NCBI GenBank assembly: GCA_029582165.1
Contig: CM055884.1
Location: forward strand, 13,892,537-13,956,536
Reading direction: 5' to 3'
Length of the DNA stretch: 64,000 nt
Source of the DNA: Portulaca oleracea
Taxonomy: Eukaryota; Streptophyta; Magnoliopsida; Caryophyllales; Portulacaceae
Position 1 is the first letter of the stretch; every line of letters starts with the position of its first letter. Under the pieces are notes generated by a model. It did not search any database. It had not been told where the DNA came from and saw nothing but the letters and a program-made list of their open reading frames with translations. Positions 45,877 to 57,459 of the stretch are shown here, piece by piece. A program made the position numbers and the translations under genes.

Positions 45877-46400
45877 GGTGTCAAACTCACAACCCCACCA
45901 AGAGCAGAGCTCCGCGTTTAGCTGCCTTGGAGTCATCAACGAAGTTCAAAGCACCATCCCATCTCGCATGAAGCGGTGTTCAACATTGGAAATAAAGACT
46001 GAAGGATCCCTTAGAGTGAATCTTCACTGGTCATCGAAGCAAAAACAACATCGACATGGAGCTTGAGTGAGAGGAGACGTTTTCTTCTGTCGAAGTCAAA
46101 ATCTAGGAAAATGAAGATGTAGCTCCCGAACAAGAGCCTAAACAGTTCACAAAAAAAAAAGTTCCTTTCTTTTTAGTCCCTTTCATTTTCATCATTGTAA
46201 TACTCCTGACCCGCAAGAGTATAAACTATGTACGACTAAAATAATAAATAAAATTTTCATTTCTCCTTCTTTAACTTTGAACTACGTTTGGCTTGATCCT
46301 TAAGAGTATTTCATTCTAAAGGTACGTAGGCAATTTGGGGTCTGGACCCGAATACAGTCATAATATAGCAAAAACAAAAATGGTCATGAATTGAAAAAGA
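45877..46400 (+). other. 3' internal region of element A
   Basis: Sequence of a gypsy 3' region with a GTACGTAGGCAATTTGGGG word near 46322, as found downstream of pol in several plant gypsy elements. The 62-codon frame at 45878-46066 may be a remnant of a longer frame, but I cannot assign it. Confidence 0.45.
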
Positions 46401-46404
46401 AAAA

Positions 46405-47105
46405 ATGAGACTTTCAAGTCAACAAATTTCAAGACTCTCAAGTCACTAGGTTCATCGACTTCCAAGTCAGTAAAAATTAAAGACTTCCAAGTCAACAAAA
46501 ATTTAAGACTTTCAAGTCGACAAACTTCAAGATTCTTAAGTCACCAAGTCCCTTGACTTCCAAGTCAACAACAAGACAAAGACTTCCAAGCTAGTCAAAC
46601 TCTCGCATCAACAAATCTCCTGACTCCCAAGTCGATAAAATGAAAGACTTACAAGTCAAGAAATTCAAATCAACAACATGAAATGACTCACAAGTCAAAA
46701 AAGGAAAAAAAAATTGTGACGTCCAAGTCAACAAACTTCAAGGTTCGCAAGTAAAAAAAAAAAAAAAACATCCAAACTCTTAAGTTATCAAACCCACCGA
46801 CTTCCAATTTAACAAAAATTGAAGACTTCCAAGTCGGCCAAATTCAAGACTACCTAGTCATCAAAATCAAATTTTAAAGTGAACGTAATCAACTACTTCT
46901 AGGTCACCAAAAGAAAAGAGTCCCAAGTCGCTCCCCATAGAATATTCATGAGTTCACGACTCTCATCTCACAATGAATTACTCATACTTCAACAAAATTC
47001 AATGAGTCGCAACTCAACAAGATGCAAGACTCCTAAGTCAACAAGATGTATGAAATTGACCAACTTCTAGGTCATCAAATTCTGGGCTTTCAAGTCGCAC
47101 TCTGA
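46405..47105 (+). repeat. Array of about 20 palindromic words GACTTCCAAGTC
   Basis: Words such as GACTTTCAAGTC, GACTCTCAAGTC, GACTTCCAAGTC, GACTTACAAGTC and GACTCACAAGTC recur every 22-35 bp, usually followed by AACAAA. Each is a stem GACTT/AAGTC with a two-base loop, or a near miss. Part of element A. Non-coding. Confidence 0.8.
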
Positions 47106-47524
47106 CTTGCCAATATCTTCATGTCGGTGGTTTGCTTCAAGTCAGCACCATCAATGGAATACTCGATCTGGTTGACAGCTTCCTTCAAGCAGGCAACGTG
47201 GGGGCCTCCTAGTGATCATGTTGGTTGAATTTTGCTCCAAGGCGAAGTCATTGTCCTTCAAATTAGCGGTGCACTCCTTTGGACTCTATCAAGCTAGCGA
47301 CATCGATGTCTCATCCAGGTCAATACTGGGGGCAAGCCAGCTGTCAATGTCCTTTGTTTCAATCGATGACGCTTGTAGCCGAGAATAGATCAGTTGGCTT
47401 ATCGTGGATCTTCAGAAGAAAGTCCGACTGACTCATCATGACTGGACAAAGAAATCATGTTCGCTCTTCATAACCCGTAGACAATAGAAAGTTCAGGAGA
47501 AGTAATCTACGGAAGTTGAGGTGG

Positions 47525-48135
47525 TGCGACCACTCTGTCGACTTAGACTGTACTGTCGTTTTTGAGAGAATTGTCTAGGACAACTCTACGCCAGTAAGTT
47601 GAGGAGTATTCCACTTGAGGCCAAACAATGACTCGGTCGACCCAGACAGTCCTGAAGAGAGTAAGTCTATGACCACTCTACGTCAGTACGCTGAGGAGTG
47701 TTCCACTTGTGACGACGCAGTCGACCTAGACAGTTCTAAAGAGAGTAGTCGAGGACCACTCTACGTCAATACGCTGAGGAGTAGCCCACGAAAGTGGAGA
47801 TGACGACGCACTCGATTCAGACAGTTCTGAACAGAGTAGTCGAGGACCACTCTACGTCAGTACGATGCGGAGTAGCCCACGGAAGCAGATATGACGATGC
47901 AGTCGACCCAGACAGTTCTGAAAAAGGCAGTTTAGGACCACCCTACGTCAGCACGCTGAGGAGTAGCACAGAGAGCGGAGAAGACGACACAGTCGACCCA
48001 TAAAGTCTGAGAAGCGATGCAAGACTACCTGCGTCGATGCGAGGAGAAATCCACGGCGAAGATGACGACATCACAACCCAAAGCGATCACGAAGAGAGGC
48101 GATCTAGAACTACCCTACGTCGATCTGGTGAGGAA
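47525..48135 (+). repeat. Tandem array, unit about 85-95 bp (GTCGACCCAGACAGTTCTGA)
   Basis: Five to six diverged units, each with CAGTCGACC.AGACAGTTCTGAA, GAGGACCACTCTACGTCAGT and GCTGAGGAGT words. Typical of 3' non-coding arrays in plant gypsy elements. Confidence 0.8.
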
Positions 48136-48222
48136 GTAGGCAAGGACGAATGACAACTTCAAACAGACGATGTCAAGTAATCACAGCTCCCTACACCAAA
48201 AAAGATGACAAAAGGACAAGTG

Positions 48223-48224
<2 letters not shown>

Positions 48225-48280
<56 letters not shown>

Positions 48281-48811
48281 AAAATTCGATTATAATAATC
48301 CCATGTTTTGCAAATTGGATGGCGATAATCCCCACTTTCACTTTGTATTTTGATGGACCAGAAATAAATAAAATTGGATTGTAGTGGGACATTTTCGAGA
48401 GTAAACCCTAAATATCATAGATTTTGTGTTGCATTTGATTCAAAACTTAGTATAACACTTTACCATGATTTTTAATGAATTTACAGCGTTTCTCCCAATT
48501 TTTTAAAAATGCTTTACTATTTTTTACGATTTTTTCACTTATATTATTTTAAAAAATCATAATAATTACTCGGAGTCTCAAAAAAATAATTTAAAAAATA
48601 TTTTAGAAACTACAATTCATTAACTTTCTAGGGGCAGGGACGAAAAAAAAAAACAAAAACAATATAGGGTAGGAATGAAAAAAATAAGAAGAATGTGGAG
48701 GTGGATTTGATATCACTACAATCCTTTTTTTTTTTTTACCACCAGAATATAAAGTGAAAATAGGGATTATCGCCATCCAATTTGCAAAACATAGGATTAT
48801 TATAATCCAAT

Positions 48812-48858
<47 letters not shown>
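48225..48858. mobile_element. MITE with about 78-bp inverted repeats embedded in (TA)n
   Basis: Element 48279-48815. The left arm starts GGAAAATTCGATTATAATAA, and the right arm is its inverse with few changes, carrying TTGGATGGCGATAATCCC in both. (TA)n tracts lie on both sides (48225-48278 and 48816-48858). An element inside a TA microsatellite resembles the Micron-type MITEs described in rice. Confidence 0.8.
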
Positions 48859-48861
<3 letters not shown>

Positions 48862-50149
48862 ACAGACATGTAAAAGTCAAAAAAAAGGGGAAAAAATAAA
48901 AGAATACGTGAAAGTCACGTTAAAGAAAAAACATCATCGCATGTTTTGATTTTTTTTTCCTTTTTTTTCATGCACTTGGGGTGGGTCTCACAAAAAAAAT
49001 ATAAAAAAGGGGTCATATGTCTTCTCATATGAAGACAAGCATCAATTTGGAGCCTTATTCAATTTTCGATTGAAAAAAAAAAAAAAATCATAGCCCTTGT
49101 TTTGCATGTGAAGAGCCAGAGGAAAGGGCCCTTATGCAGATATACATTTTCTTCCTCACTTCTTTTTCCATATATCCATCCCTGTTAATTTACAACCGTC
49201 AAATTTTCTATCGCATCGGTTCAAAAAAAAAAGGCCATGATCAAGATCAAAAAAAGCTCAATCTACGATCAGAATCAGTATCATCGACAAGACTAAAAAA
49301 CCTCACTTTTCTGTTTGAGAGCAAGACCATCAGCATCATCCAAATCAAAATTAGGGTGATGATCAGGGGCTTTGAAAAAGAGAAAAAAAAGGGGGAGGTG
49401 GTACTCAGCAAGAAAGTAAAAGCAATTTCTCCCAAGAAGTGAAACAGAAGAAAGGAAATCAAATTTATCATCATGATCAGAGAAAAAGAGAGCATCAAGC
49501 AAAACACAACACATGAAACTTCCCAGATTGAAAGAAAAAAAGAAGAAGAATGAAGAAGGTTACCTAGTGGGTCACAGTCAAAGCGAGGAATTGAATGAAT
49601 TCTATGGAGACTGGAGGCTAATTTATAGTATACAGTGAATAAGTCTCATGCTCAAACTCCAACTCCGACCCAGCCCAAACTCCAACTTCAATCCAGCTCT
49701 AACCCTACTCCAAATCAAACTCTAAATCAACTCCAATTATAATTAGTAAGAATTTTTAATTAAATTCTTATAAAATATTATTTTTGGAGAGGGAAAAAAA
49801 AGAGGGTCATGGTTGTTACAAACTTCTTCCTATGGCCACCTTACTTCTGGCAAAAAGGGACCAATCTCCACATCCAATCCAACTCATTATTGAGTTGTTA
49901 CATGCAAGCCCCTAAAAACAAGAGAAAAAGAGGCATGTATGTTATTCAACCCAAGCTTGCAATTAGGTGATTCTTTGATCAATTAGCTCGAAACTTGAAG
50001 GCCCAGATGCGGATTAAAATCCAATGGATCAAATTATGATATAATCTTTAAATTCATGGGAGGAAACTTTATGCCCAACATAAATTAGTCCATCAAATAT
50101 TCAAAACACTTCAGGTTCATGTATGCGACTGACTCTCGAAGGGGGCATC
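48859..50149 (+). other. Non-coding end of element A before its 3' LTR
   Basis: AT-rich and low complexity. No supported gene. It ends with polypurine tract CGAAGGGGGCAT directly before TGTAGGAGG. Confidence 0.5.
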
Positions 50150-51092
50150 TGTAGGAGGTAAAAAGTTGTCGCCAAATCAGAAAATTACATGTGGAAAATA
50201 AATTAACTTTATTTTGGTCAATTACAAATTTCCACGTGTTAAATTGACCTACTTGGTCAAATTTAATTTTTGGTCAACCACAAAATGACAAGTGTCAGAG
50301 ATGATGCAGAAAATAATAACTATTTCTTTATTTAAAATTAAAAGAATAATTATTTAATTCGGGCCAGGCCCAAAGCTCAGCGGAAACCCTAAGGGATAGG
50401 CCTTCAGAGCCTATAAATAGGGGTCTTCCCCCTTCATTTTGAGGACGCCGGTGACATTCGGTATTCTGCACTCTAGAGGTTTCAGAAAATCAAGCTGCCA
50501 GCAGTTTCCAGCTACCAAGCGCTAAGGATCGAAGTCTGCAGAAGCTGAAGATCAAGTCTCCAAGCCTCTACCGCGTCAAGAGCAAGAACTGCTACAGAGT
50601 TCTTTGGCAAGGTCTATAGAGCCTTCAGAAGATCAAACTGCAAGCGACCTCCAGCTATCAAGCGCCAAGGACCAACGCTTGCTAGTTCAACAACTTTTGT
50701 TCTTCACATCAAAGACTGCAGTCACCTTCTTCGTCTGGTTCATCGATCGAGACCAAGCACTCAAGCCCTCGCAACCAAGAACTTGAAGAACTGCAACCAA
50801 CAATCAACCTGCAAACGGTCAACCTTCGAGCAGCCTCCAGCTACCAAGCACTAAGGAGATTAACGCTCAAGATCTTCAGGCTCAAGAACTGCTACAGAGT
50901 TCTTCAGCTAGACCTGCATCCGAGATCGACATCAACCTTTCGCGCACTCGGATCACCCAAATTTCAGGAGATCGAACCAGATGACTACTTTATTGTATTT
51001 AATACAGAGATTGTACCCGCATACAAATACAAATTAATTTGTTTATCAATTTTCTGTCTTTATTTATTTTAGACTCGAAATTTGTGTTTACA
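50150..51092 (+). repeat. 3' LTR of element A (943 bp)
   Basis: TGTAGGAGG...GTGTTTACA. It includes the TATA-like CTATAAATAG at 50411 and, about 110-470 bp after it, repeated CTACAGAGTTCTT / CTCCAGCTA.CAAGC.C words. The first 225 bp match 19842-20071. Confidence 0.88.
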
Positions 51093-51157
51093 TACATCTA
51101 GAAAAATATCAACAATGGATAAAAAATAAGAAGCACCATCATATGTCTTGTAAGGAC

Positions 51158-51610
51158 CATGGTTGTTAAAATCGCGATCCGGATCGTAGGATCCTACGAT
51201 CCTACGATCTAAAAATGACCAAACGATCCAACTCGTTCCTGGATCGCTACCTTGTTAGGATCGTACCAGGATCGGACCACGATCGGTCAGGATCGGTAGG
51301 ATCGGTCAGGATTGGTAGGATCGACTCAATCCTAACTATAGCCTATTTTTGTTAGAATGGTCACAATCTCCCTAGAATCGGTTAGGATCGTACCAGACTC
51401 TGTTAGGATCGTTTAGGATCGTATTAGGATCGGTGACAATCATGGTTTTTTGTACAATTTTTGAAAAACAATTTTTTCTAGGGAAACTTCAAGTCACTTA
51501 TAACAATTTTACTTTATTTGTAGAATCTTACGATCCTCGATTCGATCCTACGATCCCAATTCTAAGGACCCCTATCGATCCTAATTAGAATCCTGATCCT
51601 GACAACCTTG
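51158..51610. mobile_element. hAT-type MITE (453 bp) in copia C1
   Basis: 8-bp direct repeats GTAAGGAC at 51150-51157 and 51611-51618. The ends are CATGGTTGTTAAAATC and, read inward from the right, CAAGGTTGTCAGGATC. The interior is filled with GGATCGTAGGATC / CGATCCTACGATC words. It interrupts the copia integrase region. Same general type as 14194-15030. Confidence 0.85.
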
Positions 51611-51630
51611 GTAAGGACAAGTTCCATGTC

Positions 51631-53486
51631 CTATATATCTATATGCAAGAATTTAAAACATTTAGAAGTACTTGTAGGGAAAGATTGTCTATGTAATTTT
51701 TCCATTGGACATATGTGACAACATCTGTACTTGGTTTCTGAAGAAGGGAAAATACCAGTAGCTTTGAGTTGCTCAAAAGTTAAATGACCAATCCTGAAAT
51801 GCCACAACTCTGCTTTGCTGAAACAAGCAGTAGCTAAGGAAGTCGAACTATTTTGGCCATGTACTTCATATTCTAATAAATATGGCCCTTTACTTTGCCT
51901 ACCAAGGTGGAGAAGATTCTGAGTACTGAGGTCCTGAAAAAAACAATCAGCAGGGGTAAAAATAACAAAGGCTTGAAGCTCTTTGACAAGTTTATGAACT
52001 GATGAAAGATTAAACTGAAAATCTAGAACATGTAAAACATTATGAAGCTCTAAGCCAGGCCTCAATAATAAAGAACCTGTATGTTTAATAAGAGCTTTCT
52101 TTCCATTAGGCATAACAATAAAACAAGGTCTAGAATGAAGAACAACATTGTGAAGAAGAAAAGGATTAGATGCTACATGATTACTTGCCCCACTGTCAAT
52201 GATCCAAGATTGACTATCATCTTTATTGAAAAGATAATAGCTAGAGATACTTGCAAAGAAACCAGCTACTCCTTCAAAAGAATTATTGTCACTTGTTATT
52301 GTTGATTGTTGTTGTTGTTGAATCATCTGAACAACATGTTGTAGCAATTCATCATACTGACTAGCTGTCATAGCAGGCATTTGCTTTGGAGATGATCTTT
52401 GCTGAACAGAAACTGAGTTGTCTACTGAATCTGTTTGAGCAAGGGCAGCAGCTTGTCTTGTTCTATTGTTCTTTCTATACCCAGGTGGATAACATCAAGC
52501 TTGAAACATTTTTGAATAGTATGGCCATTTTTCTTACAAAAATCACATAACAAAACTGCTTTCTGCAAGTTCTTGTCATAATTCTGGTTTTGATTTGCAT
52601 AACCATTTTGATTGACATAAACCAGACTGAGATTGAGGCTTATGAAAAGACTTTTGTGATTGAGATTGAGAATTATGACCAGGTTGATATTGAGATTGAG
52701 AATATGAATTCTGATACTTGTAGTTTCTTTGTTGAACAGCCAAAGCAACATCAGAATAAAAGGCAAAAGAATCGGCACTAAATTGAGTGTTACCACACAG
52801 ACTCCTTTATTTTTCCTCTTGCAAGACCATCTGGTAAACTTGATCTATATTAGGCAAGGGTTTGATCATAAGAATGTTTCCTCGAATTACTTTGTAACTT
52901 TCATCCAGACCAACAAGAAATTGCATGAATTGCTGATCTTTGATCAGATTCTGGGCTGCCATCAAACTTACACATTCAAGACCACAAGAACAACTAGGAA
53001 TTGTGATTAGAGTATTGTAATCATCCCACATCTTTTGATCTTAGTAAAATACTCGGTGATAGACAAGTCTCCTTGAGAAATATTCACCAAATCTGTTTGT
53101 ATTCGAAAGATATTGGTCCTATCAGCCTCTCCAAATCTTTCAGCCAGCTGTACCCAAACATCACGAGAACTAGCAGAGAATAGAATACTCTGAGCAATGT
53201 TAGGAATAACAGCATTCATTAACCAAGATTGTACCATTCTATCACATCTCTCCCATTGAGGCACATGTTGAACATCAGTAGATTTAGTATGAGTTCCCAA
53301 AACAAACCCCAATTTATTTTTTGCAATTAAAGCAATTTTAACAGCCTTCTTCCAATGACCATAGTTATCACCATTCAATAGCTCACTAACCAAGACATTA
53401 TTTGGATTATCAGAAGGATGCAAATATAAAACATAAAAAGGGTTACTCATATCCCCAACATTCAAAGCAGAATTATCTACTGCCAT
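51631..53486 (-). pseudogene. Copia C1 gag, protease and pre-integrase region
   Basis: Minus-strand pieces in order: 53486-53007 (159 codons, Gag start with LLNGDNYGHWKKAVKIAL, a UBN2-type gag), then 53031-52807, and 52796-52422 with the knuckle CDFCKKNGHTIQKC. Last is 52380-51631 with the aspartic protease motif WIIDSGASNHV and the pre-integrase segment LWHFRIGHLTFEQL...CHICPMEK. Three breaks separate the pieces. Integrase continues past 51631 but is interrupted by a MITE and then by element A. Confidence 0.88.
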
Positions 53487-53572
53487 AGCTGAACAAAACT
53501 AAGAAATATTGAATTAGATAGAACCTGGGTTTCGAAGGAACCAAAAGAAAACTTGAAGACTTCAGTGTTGAA

Positions 53573-53584
53573 GCTCTGATACCA
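53573..53584 (-). other. Copia C1 primer-binding site
   Basis: TGGTATCAGAGC on the minus strand directly after the 5' LTR, complementary to the initiator methionine tRNA 3' end. Confidence 0.9.
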
Positions 53585-53787
53585 TGTCAACAGATCATCT
53601 CAGTGTATGATGAGAGAAGAAGGAAACAAAGAAAAATGTAGAACAATGTAAGATGCATTTTATTATTGAATTGAGTAAACGAAAATACAAGAGATAGCTA
53701 AGGTATTTATACTACAACATAATGTAACTAACTCTAACTAATCTTGAAAACTAACTAATCTTTCAACTAATCTTGATATAACTAACA
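53585..53787 (-). repeat. 5' LTR of copia C1 (203 bp)
   Basis: TGTTAGTTATATC...GTTGACA on the minus strand. Matches 18095-18363 apart from the extra block there. Target duplication ATATC follows at 53788-53792. Confidence 0.88.
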
Positions 53788-53792
53788 ATATC

Positions 53793-54813
53793 ATTGCATT
53801 TGTTATTTTTTTTTTTTCAATGTGATAATAGTATTTTTAAATAGAATAAGTTATTGAAACTCCATTTGTTTCATATTATTTCCTACCTTGACCGTTAATA
53901 TCTTATAAGACTGTTAAAACACAAAATAGTATCTTAAAAATATAATCTTGTAATTATTAAAAAAAATATCATGTGAGAGATCATTGGTCAAAATGTGACG
54001 TTAGACATCATGAAAAATAACTAAATGACAAAGATACAAGTACTACTCTTTTCACATGCAAGTATGGTGAATATAAAAGGTTGGATAAATTTGATAATTT
54101 TTATTTACGCAAAGCTCACCCAAAACCTTATATTTATCATACTTGGCCTACCAAAGAAATAAACAGGTAAGTTAAAATAGATGAAACAAGAGTGAACTAA
54201 TATCGCCATCAACAAGAGTGAACTAATATCGCCACCCCTGAAAAAAAAATCTATGCTGTCAGAACTGGACCGATCACCGAACCGATTGATCCAGTAGGTC
54301 AATGGTTCAACTGATCGTGTCGGTTTGGCCGATTAGACTGGTTGACTCAGATAACAGTTGAACTGGTCAAAACTAGCATAAACCGATCACGAATTAAAAA
54401 CTTTCATATACTTCAAAAATAATTAAGCTACCAAAATAATTAAACCAACATGAACATGACACGAATCGGTCAAACCGGATTGAACTGCTCAAAAATCAAA
54501 CATTTTTAAATTAAATTACCAAAATCCCAATCTGACTGTGAACCACCCGGTTCAATTGGTTTTGGCGTTTTTTACCCAGTTGAACCAAGTCATCCGAGCT
54601 AAAAACCTAGAGCCGGAGCGGTCAACTTACTGGTTCACGGTTGAATGGTATGTTCTGAATTCTCATACATTGGTTTTCTCACAAAAAGACGGCCCGGTTA
54701 AACCGGCGTGAACATGAAATGAATCGGTCAAACCGGACTGAACCAGTCATCCGAGCTAAACCCTAATTCTCTCAAAAAGAAAAAAAAAAGGTACTAGCAT
54801 AGTTTCCTATAAC
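53793..54813. other. Region between copia C1 and the PSD1-like gene
   Basis: No gene is seen. From about 54250 to 54770 it is rich in CGGTCAAACCGG / GAACCGGTT words with partly repeated blocks (for example GAATCGGTCAAACCGG near 54466 and 54724), a common plant repeat type. A 31-bp sequence at 54649-54679 is an exact copy of 54837-54867 in the last PSD exon. Confidence 0.6.
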
Positions 54814-57393
54814 TTATCGGGATGACTGATGAGTAGTATGTTCTGAATTCTCATACATTGGTTTTCTTTGATGGTCATTCGGTGAATCACCCCACGTACC
54901 AAGTGGCTGTCCCACACGTATTCTATCGCCATGTTTGATATCAAATCTGAAGTCGGATGATGGTGTCCCGTCATTCAGTGACTTCTGCACCGGAGCCTGG
55001 AAGACAAGGACCACTGTGGAACCCATGTTGAAACCAGCAACCTGAGATGAAAACACAAGTTCGTGATTCATTAGAATTCAGAACTAAACAAACTGAACAC
55101 CCAAGGACAAGGTCAGTCAGGACACAGCTCAAGCACACGAGCAGGATCCGGCGAATTCTGTGGTCAAATATAAGCAAGCTGTCCTCTATTGACCTTAGTT
55201 CAAACAAAACGACTTGTCCACACGAGGATTGACAAAACACTGAATACCGGATCGTCAATTGTCAAACAATTGTAAATTAGTTCCATAAAGTTAACATGGC
55301 ATTTTTGCTTTACGGGGTATGAATGACCAAATAAAAGGAATATATCATGCAAGTGTGCTCTTTCCATTTCTAACCTCTTCCCCTTTCTTAAGCACCACAC
55401 CAACACCTTCTGGTTGATACCAACGCTCTTCAGGTGGATCCAATTGCAGAAGTTTCTTCTTAGGTCTATTTGTACGCAGCTCTGGCTCAATGAAAACCTG
55501 TAATGGAAGAATGCAAACAAAGTCAATGGTGCAGACTGCAGACCATACAGCATTCTAGGTTATATGAACATAACTTTTATCAATATCTACAAGACAAAAA
55601 CATTGCAAAAAGAATCAGATGGATAGGTGCAACAGTGAAGATTTAACATGAAGCCTCAACATTTCCCCATGCCTTAGCCTTGAAATACAGAAAAGGCAAA
55701 TGGATTCCAGACCAGACAACAGAATCGTGCCTGCCAAAATAAATTTCAATGGAAGCTCACAATTCACCTCAATTGATCCAATGTTGGTAGCACCTATTGC
55801 TGCAATTGCCAAATACCCTTGCTGCCATTGGCCTTCCAGGACAACCTGGTACAGGCAAATAACAGGCAAACCAGAGGTTAGAGAGACAACACCTACTAAT
55901 GTCAGAAGGCCTAGTCTACTATTCCTGCAATAGATTCTTATTCTACAGCAGCAATGCTGTTTCTGGGGAAAAATTCTCGAGCCATTGATGATACATGATA
56001 AGCAAGCTCCAGGGCACATCACACCCGATAATTTAGAAGGGCAATAGCAGTGCAAAAAGAATGTGAGGTTATAGCTACGAAAATAACACATCCAACAATT
56101 CATGCTAGAATGTGAGGTTATAATGACTGAGCACAAAAACTGAAGGCTTATATCCGATTGAAGATTTCTAAAATAAAAAATAAAAAAACCCTGAGTTCGG
56201 GCATGACAAAAATCGCATCAGTATGTGAGTGTAACCAAGCAAAAGCTTGATTGGATAGTACAGCTAAGAAGACAGCTTATGTTATGCCTATAATTAAACC
56301 CCTCGAAAATTCAAAATAACTTCCTAAATGATTTCGATCACCCTAATGACCTCATCAGCACTAAGTTATTTGTTTTAGGTGACATTCCAGAACCCACAAA
56401 ATTGGGCATTATGGAGTCTCTTTGAAAACATTAGATAAAATTGGGCATTATGGTCGCGATATATATACAAGCTTACTCTTCGCAGCAGCCCAAGCAAAGA
56501 AACAAGCTTCATGGGAAGCCTTACAATTCAAAATGGACTTGACAAGTAACTCCAAACCATCAAGAGCCCCAGAAGATGTAGAGCAAAAACACCTAACCAT
56601 TAAGGACTCCTTAGAGTCAAGGGGCCAGACCGTCTCTCGTGACTAGGAGACAAAATTACCCTCTTGACAAGTAAACAAACTGGAAATATCATCCTCTTCC
56701 TAAGACCACTCACTAAAGTCAAATCCCAATCAATATTGTCACCAACCCATAGAACTAAGCCATGGTCTGTAGCCTCCTTGAAATGAAGCATTCTAAAAGG
56801 ATCCGGGAATAGTTGCTTAAGAGGTAGATCTCCCCACCAAACATAAGGCTGGAAAAGCTGCCTAAATCTATCCTTCACCTGAAAATGAATAACATATTTG
56901 AAATGGCATATGTTGGCTGACATAGATTTCCAACACCCAACTCCATGAGCACAAGGGCTCTTCTTACTCTGCCAACCCAAATCATCAACGCCATAATTTG
57001 CCCTTACGTTCTTCCATAACACATGGTCCCCCTTAGCAAATCACCAATGTTACTTGAATTTTAAAGCTTCATTCATGGCACGTAGAGATCTAGTACCCGT
57101 ACATTATTCTAGAGGAAGTTCCAGATGATTTTCTCTAAACGGCCAACAACTCACGTGCACGGTGAAAAGAGACATGCAGTAGATAGGCAAGCTCTACAAT
57201 GTTACAGCACAGCTCCTTCAAAAGAAAATGTCTCTTGCTTATCCTAGAATTTTGGCAAGCCACAACCCCTTCAAAACAAAATTTCCTCCTAATTAACCCA
57301 ATGGAAGCCATTACCAATGTCTTATTCTTAATCATGCTTAGCGCCCTTCCTTAAAGTGGTATCCTATCCCTTCGGTGGTAAGTTGTATCTCTT

Positions 57394-57459
<66 letters not shown>

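Larger units (their letters stand above)
19842..51092 (+). mobile_element. Ty3/gypsy element A with nested B, chromovirus and TRIM-like elements
   Basis: Left LTR remnant from 19842 and full right LTR 50150-51092 share TGTAGGAG starts and lie in the same orientation. Outside them are TATAT (19837-19841) and TACAT (51093-51097), a 5-bp target duplication with one mismatch. With one copy removed, the flanking copia integrase motif reads on across the junction. A gag remnant (20184-21517) is present but no reverse transcriptase of its own is. The middle is replaced by element B, a chromovirus fragment and a TRIM-like element. The 3' part (45877-50149) is non-coding and repeat-rich and ends in a polypurine tract (CGAAGGGGGCAT). 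Confidence 0.75.
18095..53787 (-). mobile_element. Ty1/copia element C1, split by a 31-kb nested insertion
   Basis: Perfect target duplications ATATC lie at 18090-18094 and 53788-53792, immediately outside TGTCAAC...ACTAACA LTRs (18095-18363 and 53585-53787). On the minus strand the order is 5' LTR, primer site TGGTATCAGAGC (complement at 53573-53584), gag, protease, integrase start, then the nested element A (51092-19842). After that come integrase continued, RNase H, polypurine tract and 3' LTR. About 4.4 kb is copia itself. All frames carry stops and shifts, so it is dead. Its insertion separates two convergent host genes. Confidence 0.85.

Noticed and set aside
46405..47105. Spaced palindromic repeats resembling a CRISPR array
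   Set aside because: Spacers are short, variable in length and similar to each other, words are degenerate, and no cas-like gene is near.
48159..48869. Tyr/Ile-rich frames
   Set aside because: Translations of (TA)n tracts beside a MITE.
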